In this document: positions 52,195 to 60,889 of the stretch, one piece after another
How the letters are laid out: each line of letters starts with the position of its first letter
How positions within the stretch are numbered: position 1 is the first letter of the stretch
Assembly (NCBI GenBank): GCA_965220365.1
Contig: OZ244823.1
Coordinates: 1,736,001 to 1,800,000 of the forward strand
DNA length: 64,000 bases
Origin: Bin80 sp965220365
GTDB lineage: Bacteria; Bacteroidota; Rhodothermia; Rhodothermales; Bin80
Direction of reading: 5' to 3'
Translations under genes and position numbers: made by a program
The notes under the pieces: generated by a model
The model's database searches: none
What the model saw: the letters and a program-made list of their open reading frames with translations, nothing else
What the model was told of the DNA's origin: nothing

Positions 52195-52665
52195 CTATAT
52201 ATGGCAGTGGGTTAGCCCACGCTTTTCCAGATATTGCTGGTGGTATTCCTCCGCGCGATAGAACGTGCATGCAGGAACGATCTCCGTTACAATGGGATTG
52301 GCTAGTTGCGTCTGTCTCCGAAGCATTGACTTTTCCGCGTCTGCTTTTTGTCCATCAGAGTGATAGAAGATGACGGAACGGTACTGGGGGCCTACGTCCG
52401 GTCCCTGGCGGTTTAAGGTTGTTGGATTGTGATTTCCCCAAAAAATATCCAGCAGCTGCGTGTATTCAATTACAGCCGGGTCAAAAGTGATGTTCACAAC
52501 CTCCGCATGCCCCGTACGTTTTGAACAGACCTCGGGGTAGGTTGGGTTTTTTGTGATCCCACCAGAATAGCCCACTGCGGTATCAATAACACCGGGCGTC
52601 TGTCGGAAGATCAACTCCACTCCCCAAAAGCAGCCGGCTCCAAAGGTTGCCTGTTCCATGACCAA
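52195..52665 (-). CDS. msrA: Peptide methionine sulfoxide reductase A
   Basis: Repairs oxidised methionine (S-form) in proteins. The catalytic GCFWG is at residues 11-15 with nucleophile Cys12; GYSGG, HAEVVNITFDP and GPQYRS segments follow the MsrA pattern. 156 residues, normal length for the single-domain form. Resolving cysteines are fewer than in E. coli, with only Cys47, Cys133 and Cys154 as candidates. Start either at 52665 or two codons later. It converges with the NagB-like gene (five bases between stops) and diverges from the DUF1080 gene. Confidence 0.95.
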   Translation of the reverse strand: MVMEQATFGAGCFWGVELIFRQTPGVIDTAVGYSGGITKNPTYPEVCSKRTGHAEVVNITFDPAVIEYTQLLDIFWGNHNPTTLNRQGPDVGPQYRSVIFYHSDGQKADAEKSMLRRQTQLANPIVTEIVPACTFYRAEEYHQQYLEKRGLTHCHI

Positions 52666-52766
52666 ATAGTGTTTGACCTTTCCTACCGTCGTTCAGGCAT
52701 CAGGTTCAGGTTGTTAGAGTCAGAAATAATGCTTACCTTGTCCTGTTGTTCAAACAAAATAAACTC

Positions 52767-53525
52767 ATGCATAAAATCATCCCCTTTTTGCTTTTGATTA
52801 TTATTGTCCTTCCGGTGCAAGCTCAAACTGGTGTTGATACACCTGCTCCAGAGGGAGCCATGGTTCTTTTTGATGGAACCCGGGAAGCACTTGACGAGAA
52901 CTGGACCTACTGGGAGGGGCCCCGATTTGCAGCGGAACTACCCATAAAATGGAAAATCGTTGATGATCCAGTCGATGAGGGGACGGTGGTTAGCAGTAAG
53001 GATTCTGCAGCCGCAGGAGGGCTCTATGGTGCAGCAGATATCGTGACCAAGAAGAAATTCCGTGACTTCCGTGCCCATGTTGAATTCCTGATTACCGAAA
53101 CTGGTGGAAACAGCGGTGTCTATCTTCAGAACCGTTATGAGATCCAGGTACTGGATGGTGATTCGACGAAACATGGTATGGCTGCAGTCATCAATGAGAA
53201 GGCATCTGCATACTGGCCGTACAATGGCACAGGGCAGTGGAATGCGTATGATGTGGTATTCCGTGCTGCTCGTTTTTCAGAGGGCGAGCGAACAGAACCC
53301 GCCATGGTGACACTCTATTTTAATGGGGTCAAGGTTCACGAGAATGTGCCAATCCAGAAAGTATGGGGAGGTCCCAATTCGGGCATAGATGGTGGAAATG
53401 ATGAGGGACGCGGTATTACGGATGTCCCCGGTGGGTTAAAATTGCAAGCCGAAGGCCATGATGTGCGCTATCGGAATATCTGGATCCAGGAGCTTGATCT
53501 TTTGGAACCTGACACAGATTTTTAA
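52767..53525 (+). CDS. DUF1080/3-keto-disaccharide hydrolase domain protein, secreted
   Basis: 252 residues with a signal peptide (MHKIIPFLLLIIIVLPVQAQ) and a single concanavalin-like DUF1080 domain. Seen motifs: LFDGTREALDENWTYWEG, FRDFRAHVEFLI, GNSGVYLQNRYEIQVLD, YFNGVKVHENV, GLKLQAEGHDVRYRNIWI. Characterised members cleave 3-keto-glycosides in the periplasm after a Gfo/Idh/MocA enzyme has oxidised the sugar C3. Two Tat-exported Gfo/Idh/MocA genes lie within 4 kb on the opposite strand, which supports this role. The frame is open seven codons further upstream but the start at 52767 gives a better signal peptide. Confidence 0.88.
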   Translation: MHKIIPFLLLIIIVLPVQAQTGVDTPAPEGAMVLFDGTREALDENWTYWEGPRFAAELPIKWKIVDDPVDEGTVVSSKDSAAAGGLYGAADIVTKKKFRDFRAHVEFLITETGGNSGVYLQNRYEIQVLDGDSTKHGMAAVINEKASAYWPYNGTGQWNAYDVVFRAARFSEGERTEPAMVTLYFNGVKVHENVPIQKVWGGPNSGIDGGNDEGRGITDVPGGLKLQAEGHDVRYRNIWIQELDLLEPDTDF

Positions 53526-53607
53526 TCTGAGTCGAGCCGCGTCATAAAATACTTGTGGGTCAGATATCTGCATGATTTTGTGAGCGCGAAAGTATTTGAA
53601 AATTTCT

Positions 53608-55635
53608 TCAGCGGCTATTTGGTCCGGCAGGAAGGCGTTCGGATATAATTTCTGCAATGTCCTTGATGGCTGGTCCATCAGGGTTGGCTTTTGTGGCGGC
53701 GTCACGTAACATCGTCAGGCAGAAGGGGCAACCAGTAGCGATGGTGTCAGCTCCAGTGGCTGCAGCCTCGGCGTAGCGGGCATCATTGATTCTTGGTGTA
53801 GGTTCGTCCATCCACATTTGAGCTCCTCCAGCGCCACAACAGAAGGAATTCTTCTTGTTTCGTGGCATTTCTACGGCGGTTACGCCAGCATTTTTCAGAA
53901 CGGATCGAGGGGCCTCGGTAATGTCATTTTGGCGACCCAGATAGCATGGGTCATGAAACGTGACATCTTCTTGCAGTACTTCAACAGGAATACGCCCTTG
54001 GTCCGCAAGTTCGGACAACAATTCCGTGTGGTGAATAACATGGTAATGTCCTCCCATGGCAGAGTACTCCTTGCCAAGTGTGTGCAGGCAGTGTGGGCAG
54101 GTTGTCATAATACGCTTTGGCCTCACCTGATTCAACGTTGCAATATTGGTCCCGGCAAGCTCTGAGAACAGATATTCGTTACCACTTCTGCGTGCGGAGT
54201 CACCGGTACATCGCTCACGGTTTCCTAAAACAGAAAACGAAACCTCAGCTGTTTGCAGGATGCGTACGAGTGCGCGTGCAGTTTCCTGGGCGCGTTTATC
54301 GTAGGAGGGAGCACAGCCGACCCACCAGAGCAGCTCGGCATCAGGATTTTCTTCAACAGTAGGAACCTGCAAGTCCTTTGCCCATCCCATTCGTTCTCCC
54401 GCGCTCATATTCCATGGATTTCCATTACGCTCCATGCCCTGGTAGACGGATTCCAGTGTTTCCGGATATTGATCTTCCATGAGAACCAGACCGCGCCGAA
54501 TCTGCAGGATATCATGCATGGGAGCATTTGCAACAGGGCAGATCTCTGTACATGCCCCACATGCAGTGCATGCCCAAACTGCTGCCTCCGTGATCGCGTA
54601 TTCCGTAAGCCCAATCGTGGATGTTTCTCCCGCAGCAAGGTCCGATAAATGCTCGTTGACGAAGTAGCGCTTGTTAATTTCAAGGGCTGCAGGCGATAAT
54701 TCTTTCCCCGTAGCATAAGCCGGGCAAACATCCTGGCAGCGGTTGCACATGATGCAGGCAAATGTATCAGCAATGCTTGATTGCGGAAGTTGCTCGAGCG
54801 TGAGGGCTCCGAAAATATCCGTGTTCTCGTCTTCAAAGTCAATGGGGTCCAGTGCGCCGGGGGAGGATTGTTTTGCCTGCGTGATGAAGTTGACCCCCGC
54901 CATGATGAAGTGAAAATGTTTTGTATATGGGAAGTAGGGGGCAAAAGCTAAAATCAATCCCAGTGCTCCCCACCAACATACATGGTGCCAGATCGTGAGG
55001 CTGTTTGGACTGAGACCTGCCCAGAGTGGCGCGATGGATGAGGCTAGGGGTTGCCATGGATCTGGGCCATGCAATCCGATGGCTACCGATTCTCCAAGCA
55101 AACGAAATCCCACATGCAACAGGATAAATAGGCCGACGATCACCGAATCGCGGGATATGGTTTGACGCAGGAAAGGCAGACGTACCTCTTTGATACGCAG
55201 GATATTGTCTCGCTGAGTCAGGGCCTCGTGCCCAGGCAGGATGAAGCGTCGCAGCAGCAGTAGTACCATGGCAAGTAGTACGGCACCACTTGCAAGGTCA
55301 ACGGCAAGGCGATAGCCTTGGGTAATCCAGTCCGGGAATAGGATCGGTGTGGAGAAGTAGCCTCGTGCCAGATCAACGACATTCACCAGGAGATAAAGGA
55401 CGAAACCCCATGCGAGCGCGGCATGTATTGTGCTCGTCAGAGGGCGCATCTTCCACATATCTCCCATTGTGATCCACGCCCCCATCGCACGGAGTGTGCG
55501 TCTCCAGTCTAGCTTCAGGGCAGGGGATTGCCCACGCCGAATGATCTTGAATACTGCGGAAAATCCCAAACCAGTACCATAGACGGCAAAAAGTGCCGCC
55601 AAGGCAAAGAGAGCTTTTTCCGTCAGGGTCAACAT
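53608..55635 (-). CDS. Membrane-bound Fe-S oxidoreductase (heterodisulfide-reductase-like)
   Basis: 675 residues. The N-terminal ~250 residues form five to six membrane helices in the style of NarI-type cytochrome b subunits (histidines in HVGFRLL, HHVCWWG, HFHFIM may bind haem). Two [4Fe-4S] motifs follow: CIMCNRCQDVCP and CTACGACTEICP, then two CCG-type domains; the second ends in the canonical FCCGAGGAQMWMDE, the first has CTGDSARRSGNE instead of CCG. Such proteins pass electrons between a soluble donor and the quinone pool. Downstream of ApbE and a Gfo/Idh/MocA gene with nine bases' gap, so it may take electrons from a secreted sugar oxidoreductase. Donor not proved. Confidence 0.87.
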   Translation of the reverse strand: MLTLTEKALFALAALFAVYGTGLGFSAVFKIIRRGQSPALKLDWRRTLRAMGAWITMGDMWKMRPLTSTIHAALAWGFVLYLLVNVVDLARGYFSTPILFPDWITQGYRLAVDLASGAVLLAMVLLLLRRFILPGHEALTQRDNILRIKEVRLPFLRQTISRDSVIVGLFILLHVGFRLLGESVAIGLHGPDPWQPLASSIAPLWAGLSPNSLTIWHHVCWWGALGLILAFAPYFPYTKHFHFIMAGVNFITQAKQSSPGALDPIDFEDENTDIFGALTLEQLPQSSIADTFACIMCNRCQDVCPAYATGKELSPAALEINKRYFVNEHLSDLAAGETSTIGLTEYAITEAAVWACTACGACTEICPVANAPMHDILQIRRGLVLMEDQYPETLESVYQGMERNGNPWNMSAGERMGWAKDLQVPTVEENPDAELLWWVGCAPSYDKRAQETARALVRILQTAEVSFSVLGNRERCTGDSARRSGNEYLFSELAGTNIATLNQVRPKRIMTTCPHCLHTLGKEYSAMGGHYHVIHHTELLSELADQGRIPVEVLQEDVTFHDPCYLGRQNDITEAPRSVLKNAGVTAVEMPRNKKNSFCCGAGGAQMWMDEPTPRINDARYAEAAATGADTIATGCPFCLTMLRDAATKANPDGPAIKDIAEIISERLPAGPNSR

Positions 55636-55644
55636 GGCCCTGGG

Positions 55645-56901
55645 CTAATCCAGCGTGTACAACAACGGATCAATCTCCTTGTGGGTACGCTCCATAATGG
55701 CTTGGTTCGCAGTAATTGCAATTGCGGCAGCCTCTAATCCTCGCTCCCAGTTTGCGGCGGGCGGGTAGGGCCCGAAGGCGTGATTATCCATGAACTCCTG
55801 CATTGCGTACCATAGAGGAGTTTCGACATTGGGATCATCCTCGGTTGGATCTACATTTTGGGCATCCAACTGGGTTGCATTGGCTAAAAGGGCAATACCG
55901 GTTTCCTTGTAAAACCGGTCTTTTCTTGCGTACACCTCCCAGCCAAGCATCAAGGAGTCGACCTCCTTGAACATCCACGCTTTACCTCGATCACGAAACA
56001 CAATGGTGCTTTCGGATCCCATGTAAACTTCATAAGCCTCCTCATAGGAGCTGACAAGAGTTGCGTCAAAGAGCATGTGCAGACCACTCGGAAACTCAAA
56101 GATTGTCTGAATCGTGTCGGGCACCTCTCGTCCATCATTCCATCCCATGATCTGTCCAAACCCGTGAACCGCGGTAGGGAGTTCACCGAGCACCCAGTAG
56201 GCAACATCCATCTGCAGTAATGCAGCTTCGCCAATTAATCCGGTGGTCAGCTCGGGGTCCAGACGCCAGTTCAGTTCACGAACGCGTTCAGCATTGGGGG
56301 AGGCTCGCCGCCAACTCTCTTTCGCATGCCATTGCCCACGTGCCATCGCAGGCCTACCGATTGCTCCACTACGCATAAATTGAAATACCGAGCGGTGTTG
56401 TGGGTTTGAGCGATAAATCTGGCCAACCTGGAAGATTTGACTGGATGCATCCCGTGCAGCACGTGCAATTGATTTTGCATCGTCAATTGAGGATGCCATT
56501 GGAGCTTCACAGTACACATTCTTGCCTGCCTCCAGCGCATCAAGTACAATATCGCGGTGCAGATGTGTAGGGGTTGCTACGATCACAGCTTGGATATCTG
56601 GATTGTCAAGAATCTCGCGGTAGTCTGCATGTCGTGTTGCATCTGGTGCATCCCGTTGTGCGCGGCGGAGCATAGGAGCATAGGTATCACAGATGGCTGA
56701 GACTACTGCACCAGGGACACGAGCAAGTGTAGCAGTGATTTCTCGCCCCTGTGGGCCATAACCAATGATGCCACAATGAACGTCATCGCGGTTGCCGGGC
56801 CATGGCCTGGTTTTGATGTTGGCCGCACGCACCAAGCCTGCCCCGCTTAGGGCAGCACCACCCATAAGAAAAGCTCTTCTACTAACCGTTTTTTTCGTCA
56901 T
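55645..56901 (-). CDS. Tat-exported Gfo/Idh/MocA-family protein lacking the catalytic lysine
   Basis: 418 residues. The N-terminus has a twin-arginine signal (KKTVSRRAFLMGGAALSGA). The nucleotide-binding fold begins VHCGIIGYGPQGREITATL. The family motif EKP, whose Lys is catalytic, reads EAP here (Glu132, Ala133, Pro134 in YCEAPMASSID). Later parts such as GLIGEAALLQMDVAYWVLG are usual. With Ala at this place, a conventional hydride-transfer reaction is unlikely unless another residue takes over. It stands between ApbE and the Fe-S membrane oxidoreductase genes, gaps 15 and 9 bases, so these three are probably co-transcribed. Export in folded, cofactor-bound form fits Tat. Confidence 0.88.
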   Translation of the reverse strand: MTKKTVSRRAFLMGGAALSGAGLVRAANIKTRPWPGNRDDVHCGIIGYGPQGREITATLARVPGAVVSAICDTYAPMLRRAQRDAPDATRHADYREILDNPDIQAVIVATPTHLHRDIVLDALEAGKNVYCEAPMASSIDDAKSIARAARDASSQIFQVGQIYRSNPQHRSVFQFMRSGAIGRPAMARGQWHAKESWRRASPNAERVRELNWRLDPELTTGLIGEAALLQMDVAYWVLGELPTAVHGFGQIMGWNDGREVPDTIQTIFEFPSGLHMLFDATLVSSYEEAYEVYMGSESTIVFRDRGKAWMFKEVDSLMLGWEVYARKDRFYKETGIALLANATQLDAQNVDPTEDDPNVETPLWYAMQEFMDNHAFGPYPPAANWERGLEAAAIAITANQAIMERTHKEIDPLLYTLD

Positions 56902-56916
56902 TGAGAATCGTTGAGT

Positions 56917-57846
56917 TTACTGAATTGAACCCATTGGAAACAAGGTTAGATCATTTCCGTCGGAGTATGCACAAAGTATACGTATATCCTGAAATTTCTG
57001 TGCCATCTGATCTATTTCGGTACGACTCATGGCCAAGAGTGCTGTTGAGACGGCATCACAGACCGTTGCTGATGAATGGATTACCGCAGCAACCGCAGCA
57101 CCTTGTACAGGATAGCCAGCACGGGGATCAATCACATGCCCCCATACCTGATCTCCTTTCTTAAATGCCTTCCCATGCGGAGCCGACACGGAGAAGGCTT
57201 CGTCACGAATGGTTGTTGATGTCAGCGTGTTAGATTCATCCAAGGGATCGGCAACTCCGATTGTCCATCCGTCATCACCTGGGGAAGGTGTTCCGATGGC
57301 TGCCATGGTACTTGTGCCTCCGTGAAGGAGGGCAGACATGATTCCACATTCCCGCAGTAGATCTGCAGCCTCCTGAATGGCATACCCCTTTCCAATCGCG
57401 CCAAGGTCAATGGCCATGCCATCTTGCTTGAAGGCGACGGTATACTCCTTTTCATCCAGCAGTACCTGATCCATCCCGGTTTTTTCCAAGGCTTCTTCCC
57501 TTGCGGATTCTTCGGGCCAGGCACCCGAGCCACGCACAAATCCCCAACAACGCATGAGTGGTCCCACTGTAACATCAAACGCGCCTTCTGTCTTGTCATA
57601 AAGGTCAGAGGCCATTTTCAGAAGGGAATAGAGCTCTGGTGTGATCTGTACGGGGTACTTTGATGCGTTCTCGTTGATATGGCTGATTTCGCTGGTTGGG
57701 TTATAGAAGCTCAATCGCTCGTCCAAACGTTTGATTTCGGATAGGGCTTCCTCACCTGCTGCCCTCAGGAGCACAGCGTCCTCCCCATGGATCACCAACT
57801 CAAACCGTGTCGCCATGGCGTTAAGCGCCAGTCGAACGGTTTGCAT
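56917..57846 (-). CDS. apbE: FAD:protein FMN transferase
   Basis: 309-residue ApbE-family enzyme that attaches FMN to a Thr in target proteins, using Mg and FAD. Visible parts: the early MATRFEL strand, RLDERLSFYNPTSEISHIN, AFDVTVGPLMRCWGF, GAIGKGYAIQEAADLLRECG (FAD-site), and HVIDPRAGYPVQGAAVAAV near the C-terminus. No signal peptide or lipobox is present, so it may act in the cytoplasm or be exported by another route. Within an operon with Gfo/Idh/MocA and a Fe-S membrane protein; no flavinylation motif-bearing protein (such as an NqrC or FMN-bind domain) was recognised nearby, so its target is unclear. Confidence 0.92.
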   Translation of the reverse strand: MQTVRLALNAMATRFELVIHGEDAVLLRAAGEEALSEIKRLDERLSFYNPTSEISHINENASKYPVQITPELYSLLKMASDLYDKTEGAFDVTVGPLMRCWGFVRGSGAWPEESAREEALEKTGMDQVLLDEKEYTVAFKQDGMAIDLGAIGKGYAIQEAADLLRECGIMSALLHGGTSTMAAIGTPSPGDDGWTIGVADPLDESNTLTSTTIRDEAFSVSAPHGKAFKKGDQVWGHVIDPRAGYPVQGAAVAAVIHSSATVCDAVSTALLAMSRTEIDQMAQKFQDIRILCAYSDGNDLTLFPMGSIQ

Positions 57847-57870
57847 AAGCAGTTACATCTAAGGTAAACC

Positions 57871-57906
57871 GATATGGAAGGGGCAGAAGTCAACCCCTTC
57901 CATATC
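57871..57906. terminator. Perfect 13-bp hairpin between Gfo/Idh/MocA and apbE genes
   Basis: GATATGGAAGGGG (57871-57883) and CCCCTTCCATATC (57894-57906) pair perfectly around a ten-base loop. It lies between the stop of the upstream gene (57924) and the start of apbE (57846). There is no T-run on the minus-strand side, so it may attenuate or process the transcript instead of ending it. Confidence 0.6.
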
Positions 57907-57923
57907 TGCGCAGCTTACCAAAC

Positions 57924-59321
57924 TTAGTGAGTTTCGGTGGCGTACGTGATTGGTTCGATCTTCGACCCACTACCCGTATGGAGAGACCGATCTTCTTCAT
58001 TGAAGTAGATCATTTCGCCCATGCGCTCACTCAGTTCTGCCATGGAGATGATGGCTTGCGCCCGAATGGCAACATCAATATTTCCATTCGTTTGTCCATC
58101 TTCGCGAATTGCTGCGAAGAAATTTTGAATATGAGCAGGCACATCTGCACCGGGCAGAAGATTGTCCATTTGCTCTCCATCGACCAAGTCTGCAAAAGGA
58201 CGTTCAGGGCGAAGTTCCAGACTTTCGCCACTAAAGTATAGCGTACCCTCGTTGCCTCGTATGACCTGTCCCAATCCCTGCTCATTCACACTGCTGCCCG
58301 TCACGACCATACAAAGTCCACTTGGGAATTCGGCCAGGAGTTGGCAGTTATCAGTCACATCACGGTCTTCTGGTCCAAGATTGGCATCCCCAATTTTTTT
58401 GTTACCGACCGAGCATACCCGCTTTGGAAACTCAGGGGCACCTGTTGCAATCAGAAGGGGATGGATTCGGTGTGCGAGGAGGTCACCCAGGATCCCTGCA
58501 CAGTACGGATAATACTTACGCCAGCGATGGAAATGTTGCGCATTGAACTCACGGGCAGATACCGGTCCCAGCCATTTGTTCCAGTCAATCGTCGCTCCAT
58601 CTTCAAGTTCTGGTTCGAGCCCGTAATAATTCCATTCACCGATGGGGGTATTGCGGCAGTAAGAATCCTGTGCCAGAACCAGCGGACCAATCCGTCCAGC
58701 GCGAATCAACTCTGCTGCTGCATGCCATTTTCCTTGGGTACAGAATTGAGAGCCGATCTGGAACTTATGACCGGTTTCCTTGACCTTGTCATAGATCTCG
58801 AACCCTTCGGAAAAATACCGGGTCATCGGTTTTTCGCAGTATACATGCTTGCCTGCATCCAATGCATCTACGGCAATCTTTGTGTGCCAGTGATCAACTG
58901 TACCAATAAATATTGCGTCAATATCCGGATTATCCAGAATTGCCTGGTAATCTTCATGGACTTCTACCGCAGCTTCACGGCCAGCTGCCTGGCGTGCTGC
59001 ATCCAGTGCGGCGTGAGCTTGGTCGCGCCGCTTGGAGAATAGGTCACAGGCTGCTGCGCCAATCGCATTCAGTTGGACGTTGTGACGGGGTCTCCCGTTA
59101 TTCGTCGGGTTGGTAACGTTCAGTAAGTGAGCGTTGAAGCCTTGACCACCTACACCGATGAATCCGCACACAACCGCATCATTGGCTCCCAATACCGAAC
59201 CAGTTGCGGGCGCTGAAGCACGCACAGTCCGTTTGCCCTGCACACCGGCCACGACAGCGGCAGTACCGATAGCGGATTTTTTGATAAAGTCACGACGAGA
59301 GTTTTGCTTATCTCCTAGCAT
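57924..59321 (-). CDS. Tat-exported Gfo/Idh/MocA-family oxidoreductase
   Basis: 465 residues with a twin-arginine signal (NSRRDFIKKSAIGTAAVVAG), so exported folded with its NAD(P) cofactor. Rossmann motif FIGVGGQGFNAHLL; catalytic EKP intact at residues 163-165 (YCEKPMTRYF), and the later substrate-loop segment GDLLAHRIHPLLIATGAPEFP. Members of this exported branch oxidise or reduce sugars at C3, or act with DUF1080-type hydrolases, as judged from family studies. The frame is open 14 codons further upstream, but the ATG at 59321 places the RR motif near the N-terminus as required. A strong hairpin separates it from apbE. Confidence 0.9.
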   Translation of the reverse strand: MLGDKQNSRRDFIKKSAIGTAAVVAGVQGKRTVRASAPATGSVLGANDAVVCGFIGVGGQGFNAHLLNVTNPTNNGRPRHNVQLNAIGAAACDLFSKRRDQAHAALDAARQAAGREAAVEVHEDYQAILDNPDIDAIFIGTVDHWHTKIAVDALDAGKHVYCEKPMTRYFSEGFEIYDKVKETGHKFQIGSQFCTQGKWHAAAELIRAGRIGPLVLAQDSYCRNTPIGEWNYYGLEPELEDGATIDWNKWLGPVSAREFNAQHFHRWRKYYPYCAGILGDLLAHRIHPLLIATGAPEFPKRVCSVGNKKIGDANLGPEDRDVTDNCQLLAEFPSGLCMVVTGSSVNEQGLGQVIRGNEGTLYFSGESLELRPERPFADLVDGEQMDNLLPGADVPAHIQNFFAAIREDGQTNGNIDVAIRAQAIISMAELSERMGEMIYFNEEDRSLHTGSGSKIEPITYATETH

Positions 59322-59836
59322 GAATGAATTAATAGTTAGCTGTGGAAGTGGAACCGCTTTCACAAAAGCGGACAGGAACCCAAATATAATAAATTTTTGA
59401 ATACATCTAACATTCAGTCAGATCAATATCTCTGAAATCAGTGGTAATTCCAGTAATAACATTGAAACTGAGGGGGCGCACGATGTCGCAGGCTTGTGAA
59501 TACTCGGATTTACAAGAATTTGGGGTCGATCGCCTAGGGTAGACGGTTTGATTTTCCGAAATCTCTAGCTTAGGCTATATCGGAATTTCAACCTCCACCC
59601 TTGACGCAACGAAATTAAGGGGCATTAAGGAAGGCATTCAACTCTTACCAATCAGGATATTTCCACACGTATGCAGGCCAACGCAGATCATGTAAAGTAA
59701 ATGTTAGAGATTGGACAATCTGGACGAACCGTTTTAATGTGTCCCTGATTTTCGGGCAACCCTCCGAGACTTTGCGCATTGGATCCTTAATATGTACTAT
59801 AATGTTATAACAGCACAATAACATAATAATAGCACA
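59322..59836. other. Non-coding stretch before the Fic gene pair
   Basis: About 500 bases with no gene. It contains a small hairpin (CCGCTTT paired with AAAGCGG, near 59353-59369) in the leader of the Gfo/Idh/MocA gene. Close to 59837 the DNA is AT-rich with two AGCACAAT repeats (59811-59818 and 59831-59838 by inspection), possible operator half-sites for the Fic pair. Confidence 0.45.
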
Positions 59837-60064
59837 ATGGGTGTAGAACCTGTTTATGATCTCCGTGACCTCGGGAGTACAGAGGATGATAGAAAAAGGA
59901 GGGCCGAAATCATTGCTAAAATCAAGGCTGCTCCCGAAATGACGCCGGACGACTATCGAAGACAACTGAAGAGCTATGCTTTAGGGGCAGCAAAAACACC
60001 TGAAGATCGGGAAAGATTGTCCGAAGAGTTCGATCGCCAGTATGGCACCCATTGGGCATCGTGA
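59837..60064 (+). CDS. Small protein coupled to the Fic gene, possible antitoxin
   Basis: 75 residues, charged and mostly helical (STEDDRKRRAEIIAKIKAAP, TPDDYRRQLKSYALGAAKTP, DRERLSEEFDRQYG). Small genes directly before class I fic genes encode antitoxins that place the motif (S/T)xxxE(G/N) in the Fic active site; I could not find this motif here. Its last codons overlap the first codon of fic (GTGA), a typical toxin-antitoxin arrangement. So an antitoxin role is inferred from position and size, not from the key motif. It may be a different regulator or an unrelated small protein. Confidence 0.6.
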   Translation: MGVEPVYDLRDLGSTEDDRKRRAEIIAKIKAAPEMTPDDYRRQLKSYALGAAKTPEDRERLSEEFDRQYGTHWAS

Positions 60065-60663
60065 TTCTTCATGAACTTGTTGGCCTTGATGAGAATCATC
60101 CAGTATATCAGGGCTTAGATGTAGCCAACCGAAAAGCACAACTTAATTTCCTGAAGTCATTGGTTGATGCGGCATTGGGCTCTCATACCCCGTTTTTGTC
60201 ACAAACGGTGATTAAGGCGCTCAATTTTCATGCAATCGGGTGTCTGCACGCGCACGCAGGCCAGTACAGACCGTGCGAAGTGGAGGTGGGACATTATATT
60301 CCTCCAGAGCACTTTAGGGTTGCTACACTTATGGACGACATGGTTAATCGAGTCAATCGAAGTTGGACGGAAACCGACCCGATTGAACTAGCCGCATTTG
60401 TGTTGTGGCGGATCAACCATATTCACCCATTTATCAATGGGAATGGCAGAACTGCTAGGGCATCGTGCTATTTTGTATTGTGCGCCCATATGGGAAAATG
60501 GATTCCCGGAGATCCTATCCTTCCCGAACTTTTAAGGGAAGGTCTCTATCGTTCCAGATATATTGAGGCACTCAAAGAAGCAGATCAGGGCAGGGGACTG
60601 GGATCTTTAGCCTATGTAATCGCAGATGTGCTTCTTAGCCAACTATCTGGCCCCGAGAGGTAA
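60061..60663 (+). CDS. Fic-domain protein (AMP transferase family)
   Basis: 200 residues from the preferred GTG start. The active-site motif HPFINGNGRTAR is intact, with the catalytic His near residue 122, so transfer of AMP or another nucleotide phosphate to proteins is possible. The helical environment (AFVLWRINHI before, and ASCYFVLCAHMG after) is normal for the fold. No N- or C-terminal (S/T)xxxE(G/N) inhibitory helix was found within the protein. GTG at 60061 overlaps the TGA of the upstream gene; a TTG nine bases earlier would give 203 residues. Could be a toxin or a host-factor modifier. Confidence 0.88.
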   Translation: MILHELVGLDENHPVYQGLDVANRKAQLNFLKSLVDAALGSHTPFLSQTVIKALNFHAIGCLHAHAGQYRPCEVEVGHYIPPEHFRVATLMDDMVNRVNRSWTETDPIELAAFVLWRINHIHPFINGNGRTARASCYFVLCAHMGKWIPGDPILPELLREGLYRSRYIEALKEADQGRGLGSLAYVIADVLLSQLSGPER

Positions 60664-60889
60664 TAGTTTCTCAAGTGTGTTCTGCGCACTTCGTCAGGTG
60701 ATTTGTTAGCTTGATTACGCGTTTCGTGGTAATCATGGGCCTGATCATCTGTCATGGACCATTTTTTGCGGGACCCCAACTAGTTCCTCCATTGCCTGAC
60801 TATAACTTGGAATTTACAGTTGATCTTGAGCGGTCTTAGGTTGGATTCTCGTTCTCTCGACTGATCGGTTGGTGAAGTCTCCCTCGTTC

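Noticed and set aside
59770..59836. Sigma-70-like promoter (TTGCGC and TATAAT) before the Fic pair
   Set aside because: Spacing between the two boxes is about 20 bases, too long, and Bacteroidota use a different promoter consensus; left unassigned.
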